Notes under the pieces: generated by a model
The model's input: the letters and a program-made list of their open reading frames with translations, nothing else
What the model was told of the DNA's origin: nothing
Database searches by the model: none
From: Hemibagrus wyckioides
Taxonomy: Eukaryota; Chordata; Actinopteri; Siluriformes; Bagridae
Reading direction: 5' to 3'
Length of the DNA: 64,000 bases
Assembly: GCF_019097595.1 (NCBI RefSeq)
Contig: NC_080718.1
Coordinates: 11,998,657-12,062,656 of the forward strand
Made by a program: the position numbers and the translations under genes
Part shown: positions 1 to 9,383 of the stretch, in pieces
Numbering within the stretch: position 1 is the first letter of the stretch
How the letters are laid out: each line of letters begins with the position of its first letter

Positions 1-102
1 ATTATTGTGACATGAGTTTCCACCATGAAAACACCATATGGAAATAACAGCACAACATCTGGAAATAACAGCATCACTCAAACTGATTTACCCATGAACA
101 GC

Positions 103-103
<1 letters not shown>

Positions 104-164
<61 letters not shown>
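104..164. repeat. (GT)n microsatellite
   Basis: About 30 GT dinucleotides in a row, ending in a GCGC interruption. The Thr-His open frame on the other strand is only a product of this repeat. Confidence 0.97.
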
Positions 165-167
<3 letters not shown>

Positions 168-298
168 TCTGAGGTGAAAACGTTGGTATAGAACTGCAGA
201 GAAAAAAATGGGGGGAAAAAATCGTCTAGTCTTACACTGATGTGTGATGCATATTTCCCCCCAAACAGCAAACTGTTGCTAACACATATTACTTGAAG

Positions 299-478
299 TG
301 GATGTGGTAGCTTAGTGGTTAAGGCAATGATCAGAAGGTTGTGAGTTCGAATCCCACTGCTGGGACCTTAAGCAAGGCCCTTAACCCTCAAGTGCTCAGT
401 TGTATAAAAAATAAGATAAAAAAAAAAAGTAAGTCGCTCTGGATGAGGGCGTCTGCCAAATGCCAGAAATGTAAATGA
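299..478 (+). mobile_element. tRNA-derived SINE, near complete
   Basis: The head has a Pol III A-box-like stretch (TAGCTTAGTGGTTAAGG) and a B-box-like stretch (GAGTTCGAATCC) about 30 bp later, as in tRNA-derived SINEs. It continues through a segment ending CCCTTAACCCTCA and a tail with the motif GGCGTCTGCCAAATGCC. Related copies lie at 3049-3170 and 40683-40850, so this is one dispersed family. The head is not a tRNA gene: no cloverleaf can be drawn. Confidence 0.8.
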
Positions 479-713
479 AGTGAATATGTCCATATGTTTG
501 CATATACAGTAAAACTGATTTAAAAGGAAGAAGAAGAGTGCTGTGTGTGTCTGGTGCTGTGTACACCCATGATGATTTGATGTCAACTGGTAAGGAGCCC
601 CCGGTTGAGAAGACTACCCCAAACCATCAAGGAAAAAGGGCATTTTCTTTGTTTTTTTCCTGGACGGAGGTTATGACGTTATGAACTTGCAACATTAATG
701 GATTTGCACATGT

Positions 714-808
714 TCTTTCCTGGGTTTCCTCCGGGTTCACAGGTTTCCTTTCACCCCCCACCCCCGAAAACAAACAAACAAACAAACAAACAAACAAACA
801 AACAACAA
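714..808 (-). repeat. SINE fragment and (CAAA)n simple repeat
   Basis: The stretch TTTCCTCCGGGTTCACAGG resembles the body of the SINE at 21866-22073 (there TTTCCTCCGGGTGCTCTGG). It is followed by nine or more CAAA units at 771-806. Confidence 0.5.
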
Positions 809-1199
809 AACACAGTGTGTGGATTTGCAACTCACACTAGCCAAGATAAAGAGCTTACTGAAGATTAATAAAAAAAATACTTATAAGAATAATGAGTACA
901 TGAATGCATATGTAATATGGGTTTGTGTAGAGGCTCTGGGGATGATGGAAATGCCCATCAGCTCAAACAACCAATCGAGCCAGTGCTGCTAAAAGTGTGT
1001 GTATTACAGATATCTCACTGAACACAGCCAGAACAATCCAATAATACACGTTTCTTCCTTATGTGTTTTTTAATAGTTCTGTCTGAATAATGGATTTCTG
1101 CCCTGAACAACAACAGTAGTGGCAAAGCGTGAAATCTTCCCTTAACAGCAGGACGGATAAGCAAAGATAGCCAACTAGCAATATCCGGAGACAACGTGA

Positions 1200-1804
1200 T
1201 CTGTACATCTAACACACCCGGAATTTAGCCTTCATTCTTACCTTAAACGTAGTTAATGCTTTTCCTAATTCAGAAAACAGTAGACAGTTAGAAATGTTAA
1301 CGTATTAACATATAAACACCAACATTTCAGCTCGCAGCCAGGATAAACAGAAACACAACCGAAACGTATTAACGCTTCTGAATTTTCATTGGACTACAGA
1401 GCCGTCGATCAACATGTTCGCTGTTGTGATTGGTTGCACGTCGTGCGCAGGGGTTGGTCTTCCGTGTGTACATGCACCAACGTTAAGTGGCTTTAGGGTG
1501 AAACGTAAGGTTCTTTATATTGCGTTTTTATTAATTTAGTTTGTGCGGGTATTTTTTAATGGCAAGTTGCATGCACAGAAGTTAGGGAATATTGTTGTGC
1601 AAAAAGAGTTTCGGCGTTACACTTGAGTTTGAGTGAACGCTTTCGGACAGCGCGGATACACAAATTCAGATGACGTTGTAGCCTTGTGGTGTTCAGGGCA
1701 CAGCGCGGCTGCCTTCATTTTACTCCTAAACACACCTAAATGTCAAATCTTTTAATGTAGGTCATCGAAAGCGACGCTGACTTTTGGCCTCAACAGAAGT
1801 CAAG
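1200..1804 (+). promoter_or_regulatory. Candidate divergent promoter and 5' untranslated exon of pcmtl
   Basis: This is a repeat-free, locally CpG-richer stretch. It has two inverted CCAAT motifs (ATTGG near 1389 and 1430) and a CACGTCGTGCGCA cluster at 1437. A plausible splice donor (CAAG|GTAGGC) ends at 1803, which would suit a non-coding first exon of the methyltransferase gene spliced to the acceptor at 4160. On the - strand a donor-like TTTAAG|GTAAGA at about 1236-1242 hints at a divergent transcript. No coding sequence is recognised on the left. The call is inference from position and motifs. Confidence 0.35.
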
Positions 1805-2090
1805 GTAGGCTTTAGTAATATGCACACTTTTTTTTAAATGTAAGATGACATGAATATGTTTTGTGAAGTATTCTCAGTTAAAGTAATCCTAATCACCAGA
1901 CATAGATTTGCTTTCCACCTCAACAGCGTCCCGTCTTTACTGACTGCTTTAATCGAGTTCATAAACAAACTCTTTTTCAACTTCAGATTCATTATTGTTC
2001 ATGTGTGTGTAGTTTAATGTTAAATTGGAAGTTATTTATTTATTTCCTCAGGCCCCACACACCACAGGTCTATCCCAAACTCACCCCAAC

Positions 2091-2576
2091 TCAGAATAGT
2101 CATACATCATATTGCCAAAAGTTTTGGAACACTCCTCCAAATCGTCGCATTCAGGGGTTTGGGCTTGGCCCCTTAGTTCCAGTGAAAGGAACTCTTAATG
2201 CTTCAGCATACCAAGACATTTTGGACAATTTCATGCTCCCAACTTTGTAGGAACTGTTTGGGGATGACCCTTTCCTGTTCCAACATGACTGTACACCAAT
2301 GCACAAAGCAAGGTTCATAAAGACATGGATGAGTGAGTTTGGTGTGGAGGAACTTGACTGGCCTGCATCTTAACCCGATAGAACACCTTTGGGATGAATT
2401 AGAGTGGAGACTGCGAGCCAGACCTTCTCATCCAACATCAGTGCCTGACCTCACAAATGCGCTTCTATAGGAATGGTCAAAAATTCCCATAAACACACTC
2501 CTAAACCTTGTGGAACGCCTTCCCAGAAGAGTTGAAGCTGTTATAGCCACAAAGTCCGGGCCATCTCCATATTAAA
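2091..2576 (+). mobile_element. Tc1-like transposon fragment with transposase C-terminal relic
   Basis: The opening motif TATTGCCAAAAGTTTTGG is a terminal-repeat remnant. Downstream, broken frames encode pieces such as FQHDCTPMHKARFIK and LNPIEHLWDELEWRLR, the second and third acidic blocks of a Tc1-type DDE transposase. Stop codons and indels leave no intact frame. A second copy in opposite orientation follows at 2640-2938. Confidence 0.8.
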
Positions 2577-2639
2577 TTCATGTGCATATAAAGATAGATA
2601 GATAATTTATTCATCCCAAAGGGAAATTTACAAAGGCAG
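2577..2639. repeat. Short GATA run and LINE/SINE-like tail
   Basis: A few GATA units precede a stretch TTTATTCATCCCAAAGGG that looks like the 3' tail of a fish non-LTR element. It sits exactly between the two oppositely oriented Tc1 fragments. Confidence 0.4.
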
Positions 2640-2938
2640 ATGTCGCAGAATTTGGCCTGGCTCTCAGTGTCTGAACGAATTCATCCGGAAGGTGTTCTAT
2701 CTGGTTGAGGTCAGGACTCTGTGCAGGCCAGTCAAGTCATCCATGTCTTTATGGACCTTGCTTGTTGGAACAGGAAACTGTTCCCACAAAGTTGGGAGCA
2801 TGAAATTGTCCAAAATGTATGCTGACGCATTAAGAGTTACTTTCACTGGACCTAAGGGGCCGAGCCCAACCACTGAAAAACAATACCTGAATTCAGTGAT
2901 TTGGATGGGTGTCCTAAAACTTTTGGCAATATAGTGCA
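2640..2938 (-). mobile_element. Inverted second copy of the Tc1-like fragment
   Basis: Read on the - strand it repeats the 2091-2576 element: terminal motif TTGCCAAAAGTTTTAGGAC at the right edge, then the same internal text (for example GACAATTTCATGCTCCCAAC). It carries internal deletions relative to the first copy. Confidence 0.8.
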
Positions 2939-3048
2939 TGTATGTGGGCCATGAGGACTGGTTAGTGACCATAATGTTCCCCAAATGGTCTATTAATTTA
3001 ATTTATTGATATTTTAAAAAGCATATTAAATGTAAATGTTGTTGTGGT

Positions 3049-3170
3049 ACAGGATGTGTTAGCTTAGTGATTAAGGTGTTGGGCTGCTGATCAGAAAGTT
3101 GTGAGTTCAAATCTCAGGTCCCCCAAGCTGCCACTGTTGGGCCCCTGAACAAGGCCCTTAACCCTTTAAA
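3049..3170 (+). mobile_element. tRNA-derived SINE, truncated
   Basis: This is the same family as 299-478, with an A-box-like TTAGCTTAGTGATTAAGG and a B-box-like GTGAGTTCAAATCTC. It ends at the CCCTTAACCC block, so the tail is missing. Confidence 0.75.
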
Positions 3171-3554
3171 GATATCTGAAGAAAGCCAGTAATAATATGT
3201 AATTTTATTCTTACTTTACAAAGCTGCATATCAACATTTTATAGAGACATGAACACTTTACTGTCTACATTGTGGGTATCATACTTACAGGGTCAATTTA
3301 GCACCAAATGACTTCTTAGCAGAATAACATGAATCATTTTATTAGAGAAAAAACACTTTGCAAGAGTATTACTGCCGTTTGTTGATATACAGGGTTCACA
3401 TAATAGCACAGTGTTGTAATAAGTTGCCTTCATCTGTATTTATTTTAAAAGAAGTATGTACAGATTAATCTAATTGAAAAACAAATTACCTTACTGTCAC
3501 TTGTTTCATATGAGAGCAATTTAAAGAAGTTAATTCTGAGGAACTGAGGAAATT

Positions 3555-3770
3555 GCTGTAGTAGAAAAAGAAGCTTTGTCACATATACATTACAGAATAA
3601 TAAAATTCTTTTTTTCCCACATATTGCAGCTTGTTAGGAACCTGGGGTCAGCCGTGATGTAGTGTCCCTGGAGTAGATAGGGTTAAGGGTGTTCTTGAAA
3701 CCTCTGACCATCTGATCTGTAACCCAGAGCCTTTAACCGCTGAGTCACCACTGTCCTTTAACCATTAACC
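3555..3770 (-). mobile_element. SINE in reverse orientation
   Basis: On the - strand it starts GGACAGTGGTGACTCAGCGG and GTTAAAGG, a tRNA-like head with A box. It runs through a GGTCAGAGGTTTCAAG B-box-like block and ends in a T/A-rich tail (TGTAATGTATATGTGACAAA). Its head is the seed of the adjacent 40-bp minisatellite. Confidence 0.65.
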
Positions 3771-4096
3771 AAATAATCACTGAGCTACCACTGTCCTTTA
3801 ACCAGTAACCACTGAACCATTGAGACAGTGCTGCCCTTTAACTAGTAACCATTTAATCACTGAGCCACCACTGTCCTTTAACCAGTAACCATTTAATCAC
3901 TGAGTCACCACTGTCCTTTAACCAGTAACCATTTAATCACTGAGTCACCACTGTCCTTTAACCAGTAACCATTTAATCACTGAGTCACCACTGTCCTTTA
4001 ACCAGTAACCATTTAATCACTGAGTCACCACTGTCCTTTAACCAGTAACCATTTAATCACTGAGTCACCACTGTCCTTTAACCAGTAACCACTGAA
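3741..4096. repeat. 40-bp minisatellite, nine units
   Basis: The motif CTGTCCTTTAAC recurs at 3751, 3791, 3831, 3871, 3911, 3951, 3991, 4031 and 4071, exactly every 40 bp. The four units from 3901 to 4060 are identical; outer units are diverged, so the centre was homogenised recently. The unit is a piece of the SINE head next to it. The array ends about 65 bp before the likely splice acceptor of the first pcmtl coding exon. Confidence 0.95.
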
Positions 4097-4163
4097 CATT
4101 ATTTAACTTAAAAAGAAAACCGCATCATTTGGGAATGTGCTGCAGGTGATCCTTCTCCAGGAA

Positions 4164-7100
4164 ATGTGGAGTGTGGCCAGGCTGGCAGCAGTGGCTTTCC
4201 CTATGGGTTTGCTTCTTTCCAGGACCATGGCATGGATATCTAGTGGCAAAACACATTCCCAACTTATAAGCCGTTTGCGAGGTAACAGCCTGGCGAAAAA
4301 TACACGACTTTACAGCTTTGATTAAACTCTACACATTTGCTATTCCTTTTCATATAGAGTTGATGGTATGTGTTATTCATTTGCATGAAAGAGCACGGAG
4401 TCATCCGTAGTGATCGAGTGTTCGAGGCCATGCTTGCCACTGATCGGGGCATCTATTCCAGAGACAACCCATATGATGATTCTCCTCAGTCAATAGGTGT
4501 GTTCTTAGTCAAACAGATATGTTAGTTGGAATAATAATAATAAAAAAAATCATTTATCTTAACATAAATGCACATTGTTACTTGCTCTCTTTAAAGGGTA
4601 CAAGGCCACCATCAGTGCTCCTCACATGGTAAGTTAGTGAGTGGGAATAGCCAGACATGTGTGTAAGATTCTGTAGCTTGTGTAAGTCGATAAGATTTAT
4701 ATATAATGCCATTTAAACCCATTGATCCAGGCCAGACTTAATATGGTGCAGTTTGTTGCTGTAGTGATGGTGTGACTGCACATGTGGAGGATGAATTTGG
4801 TTTGATAATCTGACTTTCCTCTGTAGCATGCACATGCTCTGGAGGTTCTCAGTGATAAGTTAACTGATGGAGCTTCAGCCCTGGATGTTGGTTCAGGGAG
4901 CGGCTATCTCACGGCCTGCTTTGCAAGAATGGTGAGCTTCACAGCATTACACTATCTCTCAAACATGGCAATTGTATATGAAATAGATCTATTGCTGTTT
5001 AATTATTGTTGTTTCTGTTAAATATATGACGTAAAAATGAACATGATGTGAGTGCAGAACTACCAGAATGCCACTTTTGGTCTTGAAGGCCCCTACACTC
5101 AACTTCTACTGTATGTTGGTTTACAGTGCAGCCATCTCCAACTTCTTTTCAAAAGCATTTAACTGCACACACATGACAATTACATTAACTTTTATTAAAT
5201 TAGATGATGGCCAGAGTCATAATCAGGGTTACCACCTAGAAATGTGAGAGATTCTAAGAAAACAGTTCTACTGGCAGTACTTTGGGAGATAATATGATAT
5301 TTATGGCACCTAGTTTCGAATGTTGTACTTTTTTTAGTTTGTGTAGAAATAATTCCTTTCATTTTAAACTTTATCTTCTACATGCAGGTAGGTCCTACTG
5401 GCAAAGTTGTGGGAATTGAGCACATAGAAGATCTAGTGCGAACCTCGGTGAAAAATGTCCAAGCTGATGACCCAGAGCTCTTAACTTCTGGACGGATCAA
5501 GCTAGTGGGTAAGGGCGGTGATGCGAAAGCAGTCGAGTATACCAAAACCGAGACTCCCTGTCCTGTAGAAGATGGTGTAATTCAGTTTCACTGGAACTTT
5601 GCGTGAATGTGAACGCAACTCGTACTCAAGTATGCAGTTAGTCAGTAGCATGCGCATGTGTTTGAGCCGATGATGTCATCATTAGTTTCCGTAACACACG
5701 TGTACCATGTTGTGGGACACACAAGAGGTGAGGTGCCTTACTGCGCATAATAGCACCAAAATGAAATAATACAAAAACAATAGAATGAAGTGAGTTTAAA
5801 ATCAGATTAATGCTTTGGGGTCACACAGGAACAATCACACTCAGACTCAGACTTAAGAACTGAGTAGAGTTTTGTGCATGAAATGTATTAATAAACCAGA
5901 GTCTGCTTTCCCTCCTCAGCAAAGCACACTCGCTTTATAAAGGATTTAATCTTTTCTCATTTGACTGACATTTATTCTTTATACCTGTTAAACTCCAGTG
6001 CGTAGGGTTTTGTTAAAAAAAAATCATGAACATTTGAGAACGGATGAAAAAACCTTCTATAATATGATTTTTCTGTACTGCCAGGATTCACCCTGACAGT
6101 CCTGTAATACTAATTCAGAGCCAGAGCTGTGTGAGGGATGTCAGGTTAGAATTGGCGTGAAATATCTATGCATACTTTCCACACCAGCTTAGATGTGTTA
6201 AACAGCTTCACATTTCAGCCCTGGGCATGAAAGAAGTCTGGTTTCTTTGTGCATAGCAGGAGCGACAGCCAGGAGAGGGTGTAAATAAATAGGAGTGAAA
6301 GAGGGAGAGTCTGATAATGCACTATAAAAAGAAAAAGAAATCAGGGCTAGCTGCTAAGACAAGATATTTGGTCAAATGCTAGTGAATTTTAGTCATCTGT
6401 TCTATCCTTATGGAGTTAGTGTGCTAGAAATCTCGCTATATTGAGCAGTGACTGGAGTTTGGGTGTTTTTTTTTCCAGTTTCTTTGTCATTTTTGTTATA
6501 TAACTCAATTATGTCTGGTTAATATAAGTGATTTGAGCCATCTTTTAGCCCGATATATGTTTTCTAAACTCAGGTGAAAGCTAGTGCTCCGCTGTTTTAC
6601 TATCTGGTCCAGTCCATTTTTGGTCCATCTGGTCCATTTTTGACAGGCTGGAGAAGAGAATGTGTAGATTATATTATAAAATACACACAGATCCAAATAA
6701 ACCATTGTAATGGACCAGGCATATTTGTTTTCAATACCATATTTCAGCTAACTAGAGTTAACAGACTAGAGTTTTGGGGAATGGAGATTACAATAGAGCA
6801 ACCCTTTTCCCTTCAACCAGAGCTTAACATTTGGCAACTAGATCATTTAGTGTTGTTTATGATTTGGCAGAATGAGCACAGTTACCTCATGGTAGCTTGC
6901 TGATGCACAGGCACTGCTTCTGGTCAGGCAACTCATGGTGAGTGCTGACAAGCTGATGGTTTTGCTTTTTCATCTGCTATTCTTTACAAGTAAATTTATT
7001 TTATTCTCATAACACGTCTGAACACTCTTGATTCATGCAAACTTTGCCTGCATCTTAAACTGCACTGTTGACATCATTACAGTTTAGACATACTATTGTC

Positions 7101-8804
7101 CATTGTGTGGGCTGGGACACACCATTGAGTTGAATTGCACCCAGAGCAGTTAGATTAATGTGCACTGTGCAACTCAAGCTTGATTATAAAATGCTATTCC
7201 TTAAGTAACTTAGAATAGCAAATTTCTAGAAAAGGCTGAAATTTCAAAATGTTGCATTATGTAGCTTTAATTCCCTTCACATAAAGATCATCACTATTGT
7301 TCATGCTGTAGTTCTCTGTAGTTTACTATATTTAAAAATTACAGCTATAAAGATGTACATGCAAATTTTAAATTATACCGAAATCATTCCCTTTTTTAAT
7401 GCAATTTAAGCATTATTGTCCATTTATATTTTAACACAGCTAACTATGTCTGCACACCTGTACTACAAATGTATGACATCAATGACCACGAGGCGGTAGA
7501 ATTAAATGATTCATTTTCAGAATTTATATAAGTTAACACAATAAGTTTCTTTGGTCTAAACATGGCTGTGTTCCTTTTCAGTGGGTGATGGACGCTTAGG
7601 TTTTCCAGATGGAGCACCATATGATGCCATTCATGTAGGGGCAGCAGCACCTACAATCCCCAAAGCGGTAGGCACGCAAGTTTCCACAAACCCCATCGTT
7701 TCTTTATTACTTTACAGTAGACCCCTGTCTGTGCTTACACCTGTCACATTTTTGAGCAAAAAGAAATTAAGTGGTATTTCTTGCATCACAAGTTTAGAAT
7801 GTAAGAATAAATGTAGTGAAGGTAAAGTGCTTCCTGAAAGACATCACTGGGAATCAATGATTTTAAATGTACAAAGCTAACAACACTTGGCATTTAAGTT
7901 CAGTAATAAGAAGTATTATCTGTAAGTGTGAATGTTTTAGCCTCTAAACCTGTCAATAATGTCTTCAGCTTCTCGAGCAGCTAAAACCAGGTGGAAGACT
8001 GGTGCTGCCTGTTGGTCCAGAAGGTGGAAGCCAGGTTCTGGAGCAATATGATCGCCAGAGTGATGGTACCTTTGTCAAAAAGGCACTCATGGGGGTGGTG
8101 TATGTACCACTTACTGACAGACGTTACCAGTGGCCAGGGTACGTACCACACAACAACATTAGCTTTGCTGATATATACTGAACAGTCCTATTGTTGCTCT
8201 TGAAAGTCCGAACTCCTGCCCACAGTAGTTTCATTTGGTTTGATGGTTTACACCTTTGAATTTATTAAAATATATTATGTTTTCTGTACCTGGTACGCTG
8301 TATGGCCAAATGTTTGTGGACACCAAGCCACAATGTGCTTTTTGAACATCCATTTCAGATTAATTCCAACCTGTGCTGTTATAAAGCCCAAAAGTTCCGG
8401 TTCATCCTGAAGGTCTTCAGTTAGGTTGAGGTCAGGGCTCTGTGCAGGCCACGTGAATTGTTCCACTCCAACCTTGGCCAACCAGGTGTTCATGAACCAT
8501 GAGTTGTCATGCTGCGGTTATCGTGAAGGGAAATTATACATACAGAATACAATACCATTCTAAACTATTGTGTTGTGTGACAACAGTTTGGAGAAGAACC
8601 ACATATAATAGGTCCACATAAGTGTCCACGTACGTTTGACCGCATAGTGTATGTTCAATGCAGATATGATTAATGCTCGAAACTAATTCACACATGGACA
8701 AATCCATGCATTTTTTTTTTTTTTTTTTTACAACAAAACATGATACATGGTAATGTTGTTACTCTGAATGTTGCTCTGTTTCTGTCCCCAGCGGTGAGCT
8801 CTGA
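4164..8804 (+). CDS. pcmtl: Protein-L-isoaspartate (D-aspartate) O-methyltransferase, PCMT1-like
   Basis: SAM-dependent repair enzyme that methylates L-isoaspartyl residues in aged proteins. The coding exons I joined are 4227-4281, 4392-4496, 4597-4628, 4827-4931, 5388-5508, 7582-7667, 7969-8138 and 8792-8804. All introns are GT-AG and all phases agree, giving 228 residues from the conserved MAW start (family usual length 227-228). Visible are the ISAPHMH catalytic block (Ser60), SAM motif I DVGSGSG (84-90), the acidic residue after beta-2 (Glu110), VGDGRLG, and [13 protein letters not shown]. The frame is open upstream of MAW to Met codons at 4164 and 4137, adding a hydrophobic segment ([15 protein letters not shown]); a good acceptor (CTTCTCCAG) precedes 4164. 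The protein ends QWPGGEL, like the -DEL splice form of mammalian PCMT1. Its divergence from PCMT1 and its neighbours suggest the fish paralogue pcmtl, which is inference. AATAAA lies at 9244. Confidence 0.93.
5509..7581 (+). other. pcmtl intron 5, no gene seen
   Basis: This 2.07 kb intron is AT-rich. I see no recognisable repeat, RNA gene or coding exon; the open frames in it lack any similarity that I recognise. Confidence 0.6.
8294..8652. mobile_element. Tc1-like MITE in pcmtl intron 7
   Basis: The left edge CTGTATGGCCAAATGTTTG and the right edge are inverted copies of each other (right edge reversed: CTATGCGGTCAAACGTACG), followed on both sides by TGGACAC. TA dinucleotides flank the element. 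The interior includes a Tc1-transposase-derived stretch (- strand [17 protein letters not shown]) but no intact gene. Its right end lies 140 bp before the last coding exon of pcmtl. Confidence 0.8.
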
Positions 8805-9249
8805 TTGCGGTGTGGTTACTCCTGCAGGAGGTGGTTCAGGTGTTGTGGTGCAGAGAACACTTAAAACAGAGCACGAGGCCCTCGCTTCAGCTGTGTATTA
8901 CTGTCCTGCCTGCCAGCTCTGTCCAGCCTCTTCACTTCTCTTCTGCTATAATAACAAAACACAGCTTTTTTTATTATTATTATTATTATTCAGCCATTAC
9001 AGGATGTCAGTCAAATTGTTATTTAGTGCTTGTCTTTCCCACATTCTTACTTAAATGGGGTTTAAACAATTATTGTTTTTCTTAACACCCCTTATGCCTT
9101 GTTTGTAAAACACTATGTAAAATATTTCCTAACTGAAGTCCAAGCAGTGACGAGTTAAATCATTAAGATAATTATTCAGACTGCAGTGCTGTGTAACTGC
9201 TCAAAATAATACTTAAATCATGGATTATGTAAATTAATTTATTAATAAA
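8805..9249 (+). other. pcmtl 3' untranslated region with poly(A) signal
   Basis: It follows the TGA at 8802. It contains a short (TTA)n run near 8972-8990 and an AATAAA at 9244-9249. The next gene's candidate start is at 9306 or 9384, so the spacer is very short. Confidence 0.6.
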
Positions 9250-9351
9250 TAAGCTTATGTTGGTAGTTGTTGTCTGAATGCAGATCTTAACGAAACTAAG
9301 TTATCATGTGGCTCTGCGAGGTTACGCGTGATGTCATCAGTCTGCGACAGA

Positions 9352-9379
9352 ACACACACACACACACACACACACACAC
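9352..9379 (+). repeat. (CA)n tract at the 5' end of rpusd2
   Basis: About 14 CA units sit immediately upstream of the preferred start. They are in frame with an upstream ATG at 9306, so they would be translated as Thr-His repeats if that ATG were used. Confidence 0.95.
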
Positions 9380-9383
9380 GGGC

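Noticed and set aside
74..271. Thr-His-rich frame on the - strand
   Set aside because: It is only the translation of the (GT)n microsatellite.
299..370. tRNA gene
   Set aside because: A- and B-box-like motifs are present but the stems do not pair into a cloverleaf and the sequence continues as a SINE.
1015..1215. 66-codon frame upstream of pcmtl on the - strand
   Set aside because: No similarity recognised; likely chance within promoter-type DNA.
3741..4096. CRISPR-like array
   Set aside because: The repeats are directly contiguous with no spacers, and the context is a vertebrate genome; it is a minisatellite.
8740..9054. 104-codon frame over the last pcmtl exon
   Set aside because: It is out of frame with the spliced transcript, whose TGA is at 8802-8804.
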